From: Bradyrhizobium hereditatis
GTDB taxonomy: Bacteria > Pseudomonadota > Alphaproteobacteria > Rhizobiales > Xanthobacteraceae
Direction: 5' to 3'
Assembly: GCF_020329435.1 (NCBI RefSeq)
Contig: NZ_JAGKJK010000005.1
Location: forward strand, 219,501-283,500
Length of the DNA: 64,000 bases
How positions within the stretch are numbered: the stretch's first letter is position 1; every line of letters starts with the position of its first letter. Made by a program: the position numbers and the translations under genes. The notes beneath the pieces were generated by a model. That model was not told where the DNA came from, did no database searches, and was given only the letters and a program-made list of their open reading frames with translations. Shown one piece after another: positions 36,295 through 44,697 of the stretch.

Positions 36295-37383
36295 GTGAGC
36301 ATGATCCCCTCTTCGATTTCCGCCGCCATGGCCGATCGCGCCAAAATTCTTGGCACGCTGGAAACGCTCGTCATCGGCGTCGCCGGCGGCCTCGCGTTTC
36401 TGTGGCTCAACCTGCCTGGCGGGCTGATTTCCGGCGCGATGGCCACCGTCGGCATCGCTGCGCTCGCCGGGCGTCCAGTCACCATGCCGGCGATCCTGAC
36501 GCAGACCGTACTGGTGCTGCTCGGCATTACGCTGGGCTCGCTGGTGTCGCGGCAATTGATCCAGCACATGAGCGCCTATCCGCTCACCATCGGGCTTCTG
36601 GCGCTCGCGACCTTCTGCTCGACCTTCGGCTCGAGCTTCTACCTGCAGCGCGTGCACGGCTGGGACCAGACCTCGGCGCTGCTCGCCGGCAGCCCCGGCG
36701 CGCTGTCGCAGATCACGATGCTCGCCGCCGAGAAGGGCGCGGATGTCGCGGCGATCGCGGTGGTGCAGACCATGCGCGTGATCATCCTGACCGCGGCGCT
36801 GCCGCTGTTGCTCGCCTTCACGGGCGTGACGCCGAGCGCGCCAGTGGAGCTGATGAATATCGCCGTCGCCTCGCCGCTCGGCCTCGCTGTGATGGCAGCG
36901 GCTGCGGTTGCCGTCGCGCTTCTGCTGCGGCTCGCCAAATTTCCGGCGAGCTGGATGTTCGGCGCGATGATCGCCTCCGCCGTCCTGCACGGCACCGGCC
37001 TGATCGAGGGCGGCCTGCCGCCCTGGATGCGCAACATAGCGCTGATCGGCATCGGCGCCGTGATCGGCACGCGCTTTGCGCGGATCAGCAAGGCGACGCT
37101 CGTCAGCCATATCAATGCCGGGCTCGGCTCGTTTGCCGTTGCGATCGTCATCTCGGCCATTTTCGTCACGGTGATCGTGCTCGCCACCCATGTGCGCTTC
37201 GCCGACGTCGTGGTCGCCTTTGCGCCGGGCGCGATGGACGCCATGCTGGCGCTGGCGCTCACGCTGCATATCGATCCGATCTTCGTCGGGGCGCATCACC
37301 TCTCGCGCTTCGTGTTCGTCTCGATCACGACGCCGGGAATCATCCACCTGTTCGGCCGTCCGCAGGAGGATGTGGACGACTAG
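36295..37383 (+). CDS. AbrB-type integral membrane protein (COG3180)
   Basis: A 362-residue protein with about ten membrane helices in two similar halves, each with a Gly-rich GxxPG motif (LAGSPGALSQITMLAAEKGAD and VVAFAPGAMDAMLALALTL), as in AbrB duplication-domain proteins. Despite the old names (AbrB regulator, ammonia monooxygenase), it is probably a transporter. GTG at 36295 and ATG at 36301 are both possible starts with AAGG upstream. It stands alone; its stop is followed by a long repeat block. Confidence 0.85.
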   Translation: MSMIPSSISAAMADRAKILGTLETLVIGVAGGLAFLWLNLPGGLISGAMATVGIAALAGRPVTMPAILTQTVLVLLGITLGSLVSRQLIQHMSAYPLTIGLLALATFCSTFGSSFYLQRVHGWDQTSALLAGSPGALSQITMLAAEKGADVAAIAVVQTMRVIILTAALPLLLAFTGVTPSAPVELMNIAVASPLGLAVMAAAAVAVALLLRLAKFPASWMFGAMIASAVLHGTGLIEGGLPPWMRNIALIGIGAVIGTRFARISKATLVSHINAGLGSFAVAIVISAIFVTVIVLATHVRFADVVVAFAPGAMDAMLALALTLHIDPIFVGAHHLSRFVFVSITTPGIIHLFGRPQEDVDD

Positions 37384-37441
37384 GTGGATTGCTGCGTCAC
37401 CCTGCGTGTCGATGACATGCCGTCGCCTAACGGACGGTGGG

Positions 37442-37599
37442 CTCCCTCCCCCCTTGCGGGGGAGGGCTGGGGAGAGGGGTTCTCTCCGCAAGCACTGACA
37501 GTGCGGATTGCCGACACGGCGCCCCACGATTTTCATGCAACGAGCACGGCCGATGCCGGCACCCCTCTCCCTAGCCCTCCCCCGCAAGGGGGGAGGGAA
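37442..37599. repeat. Long inverted repeat of the CCCTCCCCCGCAAGGG type (family 3, copy 1)
   Basis: Arms 37442-37479 and 37561-37599 are complementary (CCCTTGCGGGGGAGGGCTGG against CTAGCCCTCCCCCGCAAGGG) around an 80-base centre. A relative lies at 42424-42543. Part of the gene-free block from 37384 to 38280. Confidence 0.8.
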
Positions 37600-37689
37600 C
37601 AGACCTTTCGTGCGGTGACGGCGTGCGTACACGTTGCCAACAGATATGACTTCGCGATCTCGCGACATGAACTGCCCGAGGTTTGCATC

Positions 37690-38060
37690 TTCGTTTGCCC
37701 TTCTGAAGATCAGAGGGCGCAGGGAAGACCGGGTGCGCGCCGCACCCGCGGTCTCGTGTGCCGTTGCGCATAAGGAAAACGCACACGAGCATACAGGTTC
37801 GGCGGGAGCATCCCGGCCTTCCCTGCGCAATGGCTTTACGGCTTACTTCGTGCTCTTCCCGGAGAACGGCTCTTTTGCCTCCGTCGCCCCCGAGAAGCTT
37901 TCGCTTCTCGACGGCTTCATGCCAGCACCGCGACATTCGAACCACACGACTTCGCCGTACGCTTCCGGCGCGCAACGTCTCTCGCGCCATCTTCGTCCAT
38001 CGCATCTCACCGCGCGTTCGTGACGTTCGCGAGCGCCCCTCATCTTGCGGCGAGACGGAC
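37690..38060. repeat. Putative large conserved dispersed element
   Basis: About 370 bases that I recognise from memory as a repeated non-coding element of Bradyrhizobium and Rhodopseudomonas genomes, with blocks such as GCAGGGAAGACCGGGTGCGC, GCATCCCGGCCTTCCCTGCG and GGCTTACTTCGTGCTCTTCC. The first and second blocks are partly complementary. Several open frames cross it on both strands, but they lack ribosome sites and protein features, so it is not called as a gene. Confidence 0.55.
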
Positions 38061-38170
38061 GCAGTTATGCCGCTGATTTGGGTGAGAACGAAAGCGGAAT
38101 ATTTTTGCTTCGGGATATTGACACGATTTCTGGAAATCAGAAGTGATTTGCCCGTCGTGCAGTCACAGAT

Positions 38171-38272
38171 GTCGTAGGGTGGGCAAAAGCGACAGTGTGC
38201 CCACCACCAAGCAAACTTACTCGGTAATGGATGGTGGGCACGTCGCTTGCGCTCCTTTGCCCACGCTACAGG
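38171..38272. repeat. Palindrome of the GTAGGGTGGGCAAA type
   Basis: Left arm GTCGTAGGGTGGGCAAAAGC with GTGCCCACC, right arm GGTGGGCAC with CTTTGCCCACGCTAC. It ends eight bases before the dsbB stop codon on the minus strand and so may serve as its 3' end. Similar elements are frequent in this group of bacteria, from memory. Confidence 0.65.
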
Positions 38273-38280
38273 TTGGCGGC

Positions 38281-38838
38281 CTACGCGGCCCGCTTCGCCG
38301 CCACGATGCCCCACACGGCCATCAGCGCCATCGCCAGCGAGATCAGCACGTTATAGCCGGCGAGCGAGAGGCCGAGGAAGCGCCACTGCACCTCGTCGCA
38401 GCGGACCACCTTCTCGGCGTCGAGACGCTGCAGAAGCGTGCCGGCGCTGCCGAGATCGACGACGGAGCCGGCGCAATCGGTCGGGCCGGGCCAGAACTGC
38501 CACTCGACGCCGGCGTGGTAGCCGCCTAACCAGACATTGGCGAGCGCCGCGAGCAGCAGCACCGCAAACCCGGCGAGCAGCACGGGCCGCGGCGCCCCGC
38601 GCGCGGCGGCGAACGCCACCACCAGAGCAAGCGGCACGGCCAGATAATAGGCGTAGCGCTGTTCAAGGCAGAGCGGACAGGGGCGGATATCCAGAACGAG
38701 CTCGAAGAACCAGGCGCCCGCCAGCGTCGCCGCCGCTGTGGCCGCAATCGCCAGCGCCGCCACGGCCGCCGGATTGGCCGCAGGACGCGTCGGCAAGGAA
38801 TGGGCGGCTTCTGAGGTCACGGACGCTCTCCGGAGCAT
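38281..38838 (-). CDS. dsbB: Disulfide bond formation protein DsbB
   Basis: A 185-residue inner-membrane protein with four helices that reoxidises DsbA using quinones. The first periplasmic loop has RPCPLCLEQR (Cys54, Cys57) and the second has two cysteines, in TDCAGSVV and VVRCDEVQW. ALAVWGIVAAKRAA is the basic end. It stands alone and is the probable redox partner of the DsbA-like protein at 33023-33691. Confidence 0.92.
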   Translation of the reverse strand: MLRRASVTSEAAHSLPTRPAANPAAVAALAIAATAAATLAGAWFFELVLDIRPCPLCLEQRYAYYLAVPLALVVAFAAARGAPRPVLLAGFAVLLLAALANVWLGGYHAGVEWQFWPGPTDCAGSVVDLGSAGTLLQRLDAEKVVRCDEVQWRFLGLSLAGYNVLISLAMALMAVWGIVAAKRAA

Positions 38839-38991
38839 GATTCACGCTCAAAATAGGCATCAGCCTCCTATCGCGCCACTGGCGACGTGTCGAGCCGCGC
38901 CACAATCACATCCGCGCGGGATTGACCCACGCAGGCCGCCCGCTATATTCCGCCCGCTTCGCCGCACCGGGCTTCTGCCCCGCGACCGAAG

Positions 38992-39076
38992 GCCCCTGTG
39001 GCGGAACTGGTAGACGCGCTCGACTCAAAATCGAGTTCCGCAAGGAGTGCTGGTTCGATTCCGGCCAGGGGCACCA
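38992..39076 (+). tRNA. tRNA-Leu (anticodon CAA)
   Basis: 85 bases with a 7-base acceptor stem GCCCCTG/CAGGGGC, a D arm with AACTGGTAGAC, anticodon stem CTCGA/TCGAG around loop CTCAAAA (anticodon CAA, reading UUG), a long variable arm as in class II tRNAs, T arm GCTGGTTCGATTCCGGC, and an encoded ACCA end. It is the only RNA gene I found. It lies between dsbB and the arsenic module. Confidence 0.97.
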
Positions 39077-39120
39077 TCTGCTTCCTAAGCGCCCGCCACC
39101 CACGCACCTCGACGCCGTAC

Positions 39121-39897
39121 TCAGGTTCTTCGCCTGTCCACGCCTCTCGACTGAGAGGTGATCGCAATAGCCGAAAGGTCCGAGGCTACATCGCGTAGGG
39201 GACCGGCGGCCTCTTTGCGCTCGGAATAACGATCAGTTAGTTGATCGACATGGGGGCGAAGGAGGATTGTGAAGCGAACAAGCTCCTCCACAAGGTCGAC
39301 GATCCGTTCATAGTAACTCGACGGCCGCATCCGTCCTGCCTCGTCAAACTCCTGAAATGCCTTGGCAACACTCGACTGGTTGGGGATGGTGAACATCCGC
39401 ATCCAGCGCCCCAGCAATCGCAGCGTGTTGACGGCATTGAAGGACTGCGAGCCGCCGCAGACCTGCATGACAGCAAGCGTTCGGCCCTGGGTCGGCCGCA
39501 TCCCGCCTATTGTGAGCGGCAAATGATCTATCTGAGCTTTCATCACTCCGGTGATCTGTCCGTGGCGCTCGGGACTGCACCAGATCTGTCCCTCCGACCA
39601 AAGTGAAAGCTCGCGAAGTTCGCGGATGGCCGGGTGATCATCGCTGTCGGCCTGATCCGGAAGCGGCAGGTCCGACGGATCGAAGATCCTTGGCTCGGCG
39701 CCGAAGAAACGCAATAGCCGAGCGGCTTCTTCGATGGCGAGACGGGAATAGGAGCGCTCCCGCAACGATCCATAGAGCAACAGGATGCGCGGCGGATGCA
39801 AGCGGCCGCTCTCAAGGCCGACTCCGGGCCTCTGCCGTGCATGGTGCGTGTCAAGCGCCGGCAGGAAGTCGGGATCAGGTACTGTGCGAAGTCTCAT
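39121..39897 (-). CDS. arsH: ArsH-type NADPH-dependent FMN reductase
   Basis: A 258-residue flavodoxin-like protein. It has the ArsH start [26 protein letters not shown] (in part), and [20 protein letters not shown], then [20 protein letters not shown]. ArsH oxidises organic trivalent arsenicals to less toxic pentavalent forms. It is the last gene of the arsR-arsP-arsH run, which suggests a role in methylarsenite resistance rather than classical arsenite efflux. It follows arsP after a 90-base gap. Confidence 0.94.
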   Translation of the reverse strand: MRLRTVPDPDFLPALDTHHARQRPGVGLESGRLHPPRILLLYGSLRERSYSRLAIEEAARLLRFFGAEPRIFDPSDLPLPDQADSDDHPAIRELRELSLWSEGQIWCSPERHGQITGVMKAQIDHLPLTIGGMRPTQGRTLAVMQVCGGSQSFNAVNTLRLLGRWMRMFTIPNQSSVAKAFQEFDEAGRMRPSSYYERIVDLVEELVRFTILLRPHVDQLTDRYSERKEAAGPLRDVASDLSAIAITSQSRGVDRRRT

Positions 39898-39987
39898 ATG
39901 CCCTCGGGTACGCGGTCTAATGTAGAGTGAGATTGACGGCGGAGGCCTGCGAGCGCGTGCCGCGCTTGCGGCCGTTATCGCTGTGCA

Positions 39988-41028
39988 TCAACCAACTGCC
40001 GCTTGGAATACGACTCCCGCTGCGAGCGCGCCCAACGTGGCAAACGCGAGATAGGCAGCAAACAGCTTTCTTGGCGTGATCGCCCACACGGCGAGTGCTG
40101 CGGGAATGGACGTGACTCCACCGCCGATCAGGAACGCCATCGCGGCTCCGGGCGCCATCCCTTTCTCGACAAGGCCGGCGACGAGGGGCAATGCGGCATT
40201 ACCGTTCATATAGCTTGGAATCCCGACAAGCGTAGCCGCCGCGATCGACAGAAAGCCGCCCTCCCCGGCAACGGATCCGATGAAATCTCTTGGGACGTAG
40301 GCCACCATGAGGCTCTCGAGCGTGAAGGCAAGCAGCAGCCACTTGCCGAGGAATAGCGTGTTGTTGCGCGCGGTATTTGCGAATGCTTCGCGACGGGCGG
40401 GTTCATTCCAGAACCGCCACTCGACTGCTTTTGGGTTACGAATCTTGGACCCGGCGCAGCCGCCATTGCCGACGCCGTCGCGCAATGGCGGACCGGCGAG
40501 CAGCCCGACGCGTTGAAGAGCGAGGATGCCGTAACCGCCGAGGAGGCCAACGCCAATTGCCGCGAGAGTCTTGGCCACCGCGAACTGGAAGCCGAGCACG
40601 CCTGCCGTGAGGACAAACATCGACGGGTCCATCAGCGGCGACGAAAGCCAGAATGCCATCACCGGCGCGAGCGGTACACCGCTCGTGAGCAAAGCCGCGA
40701 TCACCGGGATCACGCCACACGAGCAGAATGGCGACAGCGCGCCCATCAGGCTCGCGAAGAGAATCATAAGGCCGATCCGGCCAGTGAACGCCTTGGCAAT
40801 CAGATTTTCCGCGCCGCTCGCCTTGGCGTAGGCCGAAAGCGCAATCGATAGAGCGAAGAAGGGCAGCACGCCCCATACGGCCTTTGCCGTAAAGGCTATC
40901 GAGGTCGTCGCCTGATGTGGCGCGACGACCGCAAGCGTTACGAGGATTGCGGAGAGCACAATCCATGCGGGATCAAGCTGTGGGGCGGTCCATCGGCGGA
41001 TTTCGATGGAGGGCTCCTGCGTCGACAT
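39988..41028 (-). CDS. arsP: ArsP-type permease
   Basis: A 346-residue inner-membrane permease (COG0701 family) with about eight to ten helices. The key FCSCGVIPVIAALL motif is present (the cysteine motif linked to organoarsenical efflux in ArsP) with SSPLMDPSMFVLTAG and VGIPSYMNGNAALPLV. Family members export trivalent organoarsenicals; the pairing with arsH and arsR supports this. AGGAG lies ten bases before the ATG, and the CTAG half-site of the putative ArsR operator overlaps that ribosome site. Confidence 0.9.
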   Translation of the reverse strand: MSTQEPSIEIRRWTAPQLDPAWIVLSAILVTLAVVAPHQATTSIAFTAKAVWGVLPFFALSIALSAYAKASGAENLIAKAFTGRIGLMILFASLMGALSPFCSCGVIPVIAALLTSGVPLAPVMAFWLSSPLMDPSMFVLTAGVLGFQFAVAKTLAAIGVGLLGGYGILALQRVGLLAGPPLRDGVGNGGCAGSKIRNPKAVEWRFWNEPARREAFANTARNNTLFLGKWLLLAFTLESLMVAYVPRDFIGSVAGEGGFLSIAAATLVGIPSYMNGNAALPLVAGLVEKGMAPGAAMAFLIGGGVTSIPAALAVWAITPRKLFAAYLAFATLGALAAGVVFQAAVG

Positions 41029-41042
41029 TTTGCTCTACTCCT

Positions 41043-41058
41043 CTAGTTTTATAGATGT
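41043..41058 (-). promoter_or_regulatory. Putative ArsR site upstream of arsP
   Basis: CTAGTTTTATAGATGT (plus strand) matches the site upstream of arsR at 14 of 16 bases and has the same orientation. On the coding strand it lies just before the arsP ATG and overlaps its ribosome site, so binding could block arsP separately. Confidence 0.6.
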
Positions 41059-41075
41059 TTCGGCGCAAAAAATTT

Positions 41076-41405
41076 TCAGGCTGCCTCGGTGTCGGTAATA
41101 TCGAGACCGGCGCAGCATTCGGCCTTCACGTAGGCGAGTAGATCGTTGACCGCCTTGAAGTTTGCCGTGCAGATGACCTCGCGCCCGCGCCGCTCCTGAT
41201 CGACAAGTCCGGCTTCGGCGAGCGTGCCGAGGTGATGCGCCAATGTGGTCGCCGGAACTCCCAGCACCCGCTGGATGGTTCCGATATTGGTCCCATCGTG
41301 TCCGGCGCGCACGAGAAGCTTGAAAATCCGCAGCCGCGTGCGGTTGCCGAGCGCAGCAAGTGCGTCCGCCGCTCCTTGTTCGATCATGTCCTTCCGGCTT
41401 GCCAT
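41076..41405 (-). CDS. arsR: ArsR-type arsenic-responsive repressor
   Basis: A 109-residue winged-helix repressor with HTH GVPATTLAHHLGTLAEAGLV. The C-terminus carries a vicinal pair Cys97-Cys98 (AECCAGL), with Cys79 nearby, as in ArsR proteins that bind arsenite at the C-terminal end (for example Acidithiobacillus type), not the ELCVCDL helix of plasmid R773. No ribosome site precedes the ATG, and the predicted transcription start coincides with it, so it is probably leaderless. Confidence 0.93.
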   Translation of the reverse strand: MASRKDMIEQGAADALAALGNRTRLRIFKLLVRAGHDGTNIGTIQRVLGVPATTLAHHLGTLAEAGLVDQERRGREVICTANFKAVNDLLAYVKAECCAGLDITDTEAA

Positions 41406-41411
41406 AATGTA

Positions 41412-41439
41412 ACTATAAATCTAGTTCTATGGATGTCAA
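41412..41439 (-). promoter_or_regulatory. arsR promoter and operator
   Basis: On the minus strand: -35 TTGACA (41434-41439), a 16-base spacer and -10 TATAGT (41412-41417). The spacer and -10 hold ATAGAACTAGATTTATAG, an imperfect palindrome centred on CTAG, whose half-site is repeated upstream of arsP. The expected start point is about at the arsR ATG. Confidence 0.7.
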
Positions 41440-41539
41440 TGCCCCGTGCCGTGAGCGAAGCGGCGAGCCGCAAAATCGCGACAGCATGAGCTTCGGATTC
41501 GGTTCAAGTCGCGATCCGACCATGATAGCGCCCTTCCAC

Positions 41540-41923
41540 TTAGATGACGCGTGGCAGGGCGGCGCCCGCTGCGTGGTCGATGACGTAGCGCCAGGTGCCA
41601 TCGGATTGGCGGCGGACCAACTCGGCCGAGCTGCCGGACGCCACGATGGAGCCGTCCTGCGCACGCAGTTCCCAATCTGCGCGCAGCAGCGCGACGTCAC
41701 CGTGCTGGACGCAAAAGTTATTGCGCGACGTCATTGTGCCGGGCGCTTGCAGCAGACGCTGCAACTCACCAGCGATCGCGTCCTGCCCTATCAGACTTCG
41801 CTCGCTTCCATCCACGCGCAGGACGGCATCCATCTCGTAAAGCGCGAGCAGATTGTCTATGTTACGGCTGTTGAAGGCTTGAGCGAATGCCTCATTCATC
41901 TGGGCTGGCTCAGTCACGGTCAT
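41540..41923 (-). CDS. SnoaL/SgcJ-like NTF2-fold protein
   Basis: A 127-residue protein with the NTF2-like pattern: FAQAFNSRNIDNLLALYEMDAVLRVDG, a helix with DAIAGELQRLLQ, and strands ending in GTWRYVIDHAAG. Function unknown. GAGGAGATG precedes the ATG. It diverges from an HxlR-type regulator at 41999, whose short promoter region is shared, so it is the likely target of that regulator. Confidence 0.82.
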   Translation of the reverse strand: MTVTEPAQMNEAFAQAFNSRNIDNLLALYEMDAVLRVDGSERSLIGQDAIAGELQRLLQAPGTMTSRNNFCVQHGDVALLRADWELRAQDGSIVASGSSAELVRRQSDGTWRYVIDHAAGAALPRVI

Positions 41924-41998
41924 GTCTCATCTCCTCGTTGTTGGAGAGAAGAAAGAAGCACGTCCCTTCAGTGCTAACCAAACGGGAAGGAAGCTGCA

Positions 41999-42373
41999 TT
42001 GTCATCTGCTGCGCTACGGTTAGAACTCGAAAATCCGCAACCGCGTCGTCCGGCTGATTGCCCGGTCGAGGAATGGCTGGCCTTCCTGGGCCACCGGTGG
42101 AACGCACTTGTGCTCTGGCACCTGAAGGACGGTCCGAAACGGCACGGAGAGCTGGCGGAGCTTCTACCGGGCGTATCTCCGAAGGTGCTTTCCGAGCGCC
42201 TGGATGGGCTTGAAAATCGAGGCTTGGTGCTGCGCTCCCCAATCGCTGCGTTCCCACGGGGCGTGACCTACTCGCTCTCGCTCAAGGGCACCGAGCTCCT
42301 GAGCATCCTCGATCGGCTCGAGCTTTGGTCACGCCGGGATGATCGAGCGGCTGCTCATGACCACGCAAGTTGA
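41999..42373 (+). CDS. HxlR-family regulator
   Basis: A 124-residue winged-helix regulator with the HxlR start CPVEEWLAFLGHRWNALVLWHLKDGPKRHGELAELLPGVSPKVLSERLDGLENRGLV (recognised in parts: CPVEEWL, RHGELAELLPGVSPKVLS). The conserved Cys at the domain start may sense redox or aldehydes, as in other members. It starts with TTG after GGGAAGG. Diverges from the SnoaL-like gene. Confidence 0.88.
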   Translation: MSSAALRLELENPQPRRPADCPVEEWLAFLGHRWNALVLWHLKDGPKRHGELAELLPGVSPKVLSERLDGLENRGLVLRSPIAAFPRGVTYSLSLKGTELLSILDRLELWSRRDDRAAAHDHAS

Positions 42374-42423
42374 GGGGCGTTAAGTATTACGACATTAGGT
42401 TTGATTGTCGAACACGAAGAGGC

Positions 42424-42543
42424 GCTCCCTCTCCCGCTTGCGGGGGAGGGCTGGGGTGGGGGTGTCTCCGCGGGGGATACTGCCGAGTGGAGAGAGCCCC
42501 CACCCGGCGCTTCGCGCCGACCTCCCCCGCAAGCGGGAGAGGT
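42424..42543. repeat. Long inverted repeat (family 3, copy 2)
   Basis: CTCCCTCTCCCGCTTGCGGG and AGGGCTGGGGTGGGGG at one end pair with CCCCCACCCGG and CCCGCAAGCGGGAGAGG at the other. It resembles the copy at 37442-37599. It lies between convergent genes. Confidence 0.75.
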
Positions 42544-42581
42544 GAAGAAGCGTTATCGCCTGCACATCGAAGCCCCGCCTC

Positions 42582-44372
42582 TCACCCCTCCCGATACCAG
42601 CTCGCGAGCTGCCACAAATCAGCGTCCCATCCTGAGATATGCGCGGTCAGCTTGCCATTGAGCGCAGCGACCCGGGTGCGGGACACGATGGGCTGGATGT
42701 AATTGTCTGATACGACGAGGTCGTTGAGCTTGATGAACAGAGCCGCGCGCTTCACGGCGTCGAGCTCGCGTTCGGTCTGCCTGTAGATCTCGTCATATTC
42801 CTTGTTTTGCCAGCGCGAGACGTTGCGGCCCTGCCACTTGTTGTCCTTGTTCGCCACCTGCCACGACACATACTGGTTCATGAAGAGCTGCGGATCGGCT
42901 TGCGGCATGGTGGTGTTGTACATCTGCGCGTCGCAATAGAAATGCGTGTAGGTGTCGGGATTGGCAATGTCGGAGGAAAAGAACACCGACCCCAACACCG
43001 CCTTCAGTTCGACCTCGATGCCCGCTTTCTGGCACGCTTGCTTGACGATGGCCTGGGTCTTCTGCCTCGGCGCATTGATCGAGGTCTGGAACACGAACTT
43101 CAACTGTTTGCCGTCCTTGGCCCGAATGCCGTCGCCGCCCTTTTTCCAGCCGGCTGCCTCGAGGATCTGGTTGGCCTTCTCGATGTTGAATTCGAACTTG
43201 GTATTCTTCGACCGGAAGCGTTCCGGATTGTTGAGGAAGTTCGCGGTGGCCAGCGCCGTGCGGCCATAGATGTGCTTCTCGATCGAGGTGCGATCGATCA
43301 GGAGATTGATGGCTTGGCGCACCGCCGGATCAGAGAACAGCGGATGCCTGGTCTTGATGCTGGCGCGCTCGCCATCGACCTCGACCGCGGGATCGGTCGA
43401 GTTGAGCTGCATGAATTCGACATTGCCCGATGGCGTGATGCTGATCCTGCCCTTTCCGACGGCTTCCATCTTCAGCAGGATCTGGTCTTCGACCTGCATG
43501 TTCCAGGCATAATCATATTCGCCGGTTTGCAGCACCGCGCGCGCCGCCGACACCGCGTCGCCGCCGCCCTTGACCTCCAGCTCATCGAAATGCGGCCGGT
43601 TGGCAACGTGGTAGTTGGGATTGAGCTTGGCGCGGAGCATGTCGCCCGGCGTGAAATCCACGAACAGATACGGGCCGGTGCCGACCGGCTTCAGATTGTT
43701 CGGCGCCTCGCGCGATTTGGCACCGACGTAATCCTTGAACAAATGCTTCGGGATGATCATGCCGTAATTGCCGACATACGCATCGGCCCAGGACGGCGTC
43801 GGCTTGGCAAAGGTGACGCGGACGGTGAACTCGTCGATCTTCTCGACGTTGATATCCCTGTAGCTGGCGATCGACACCGCCGCGGTGTCAGGCGTTCTGG
43901 CATATTCCCAGTTGAAGACGACATCGTCAGCCGTGAACGGCATGCCGTCATGCCATTTGACGCCGCGTTTCAGCTTCCAGATCACCGAGCGGCCGTCCTC
44001 AGCCAATCCGCCATTCTCCTTGCTCGGAATCTCGGCGGCGAGGATCGGAACGAGGTTGCCGTCGCCATCCCATCCTGCCAGCGGCTCGTAAAAGATCCGG
44101 GAGCCCTCCTGGTCCTTGGTGCCGACGGCGAAATGCGGATTGAGCAGGGTGATCGCCTGCCAATACATCAGTTTCAACACGCCGCCGCCGCCGGCTTTGG
44201 TCGGCTTGTAGGGAAGCGCGGTCGCAGCCGTCGCGACACCCGACTGGCTCAGCATCATCCCGGCCATCGGCGCGGTCAGGCCGACGGCGACCATTTGCTG
44301 GACAAAGGCCCGCCGCGACAGCCGGCCATTCTTGACGTCGGCAATTAGATCTCGAAGTTCCCGTTCTTCCAT
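42582..44372 (-). CDS. ABC transporter substrate-binding protein (family 5, dipeptide type)
   Basis: A 596-residue periplasmic binding protein of the DppA/OppA type. The N-terminus has a Tat-type motif (LSRRAFVQQMVAVGLTAPMAGMML), so it is probably exported folded. Conserved segments: KLKRGVKWHDGMPFTADDVVF, GTGPYLF and RQAINLLIDRTSIEKHIYG. No permease or ATPase genes are next to it, and the ligand is unknown. The ATG at 44372 lies eight bases from AAGGAG; a GTG nine bases upstream is less well placed. Confidence 0.9.
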   Translation of the reverse strand: MEERELRDLIADVKNGRLSRRAFVQQMVAVGLTAPMAGMMLSQSGVATAATALPYKPTKAGGGGVLKLMYWQAITLLNPHFAVGTKDQEGSRIFYEPLAGWDGDGNLVPILAAEIPSKENGGLAEDGRSVIWKLKRGVKWHDGMPFTADDVVFNWEYARTPDTAAVSIASYRDINVEKIDEFTVRVTFAKPTPSWADAYVGNYGMIIPKHLFKDYVGAKSREAPNNLKPVGTGPYLFVDFTPGDMLRAKLNPNYHVANRPHFDELEVKGGGDAVSAARAVLQTGEYDYAWNMQVEDQILLKMEAVGKGRISITPSGNVEFMQLNSTDPAVEVDGERASIKTRHPLFSDPAVRQAINLLIDRTSIEKHIYGRTALATANFLNNPERFRSKNTKFEFNIEKANQILEAAGWKKGGDGIRAKDGKQLKFVFQTSINAPRQKTQAIVKQACQKAGIEVELKAVLGSVFFSSDIANPDTYTHFYCDAQMYNTTMPQADPQLFMNQYVSWQVANKDNKWQGRNVSRWQNKEYDEIYRQTERELDAVKRAALFIKLNDLVVSDNYIQPIVSRTRVAALNGKLTAHISGWDADLWQLASWYREG

Positions 44373-44697
44373 GGGCCCCACTCCTTAACTGTGCTGAATG
44401 CCTCGTCAGGCTAGTTGCGAACCTGTCAAAGCAGGATCGGGGCCATCCCATCACGCTAGATCCAACCGGCGCAAGGTGACATGGTGTCAACCGACGATGG
44501 CAACTACGCTGCCGTGCACCCAATCGGCGCGTCACGCCTTCGCGGGCACCGCCTGCGAATTGAGTGCATTCTTGCATCACCTTCAATTGAGTGCATCGGC
44601 ACCGCCACTCGCGGAGTTGTTGTCTTGACCGTGCTCGCCATTGTCATGACCATTCAGGACCGAGCGACGCCAGCCCAGGAACTCCCCAGGAACTCTC
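44373..44697. other. Intergenic region with a repeated AATTGAGTGCAT
   Basis: 325 bases between divergent genes. AATTGAGTGCAT occurs at 44558-44569 and 44585-44596, 27 bases apart, which could be a regulator half-site or a duplication. No gene could be supported. CCAGGAACTC is also repeated directly before the Kelch gene start. Confidence 0.45.

Noticed and set aside
36057..37830. Two very long frames over the AbrB-type gene
   Set aside because: Arginine-rich shadows of a hydrophobic membrane protein gene.
37843..38177. Open frames of 90 to 140 codons in the repeat block
   Set aside because: They run in several frames on both strands across repeat sequence, lack ribosome sites, and have no protein features.
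42807..44348. 513-codon plus-strand frame over the family 5 binding protein
   Set aside because: Long only because of GC-rich codon bias; the opposite strand has complete family motifs.
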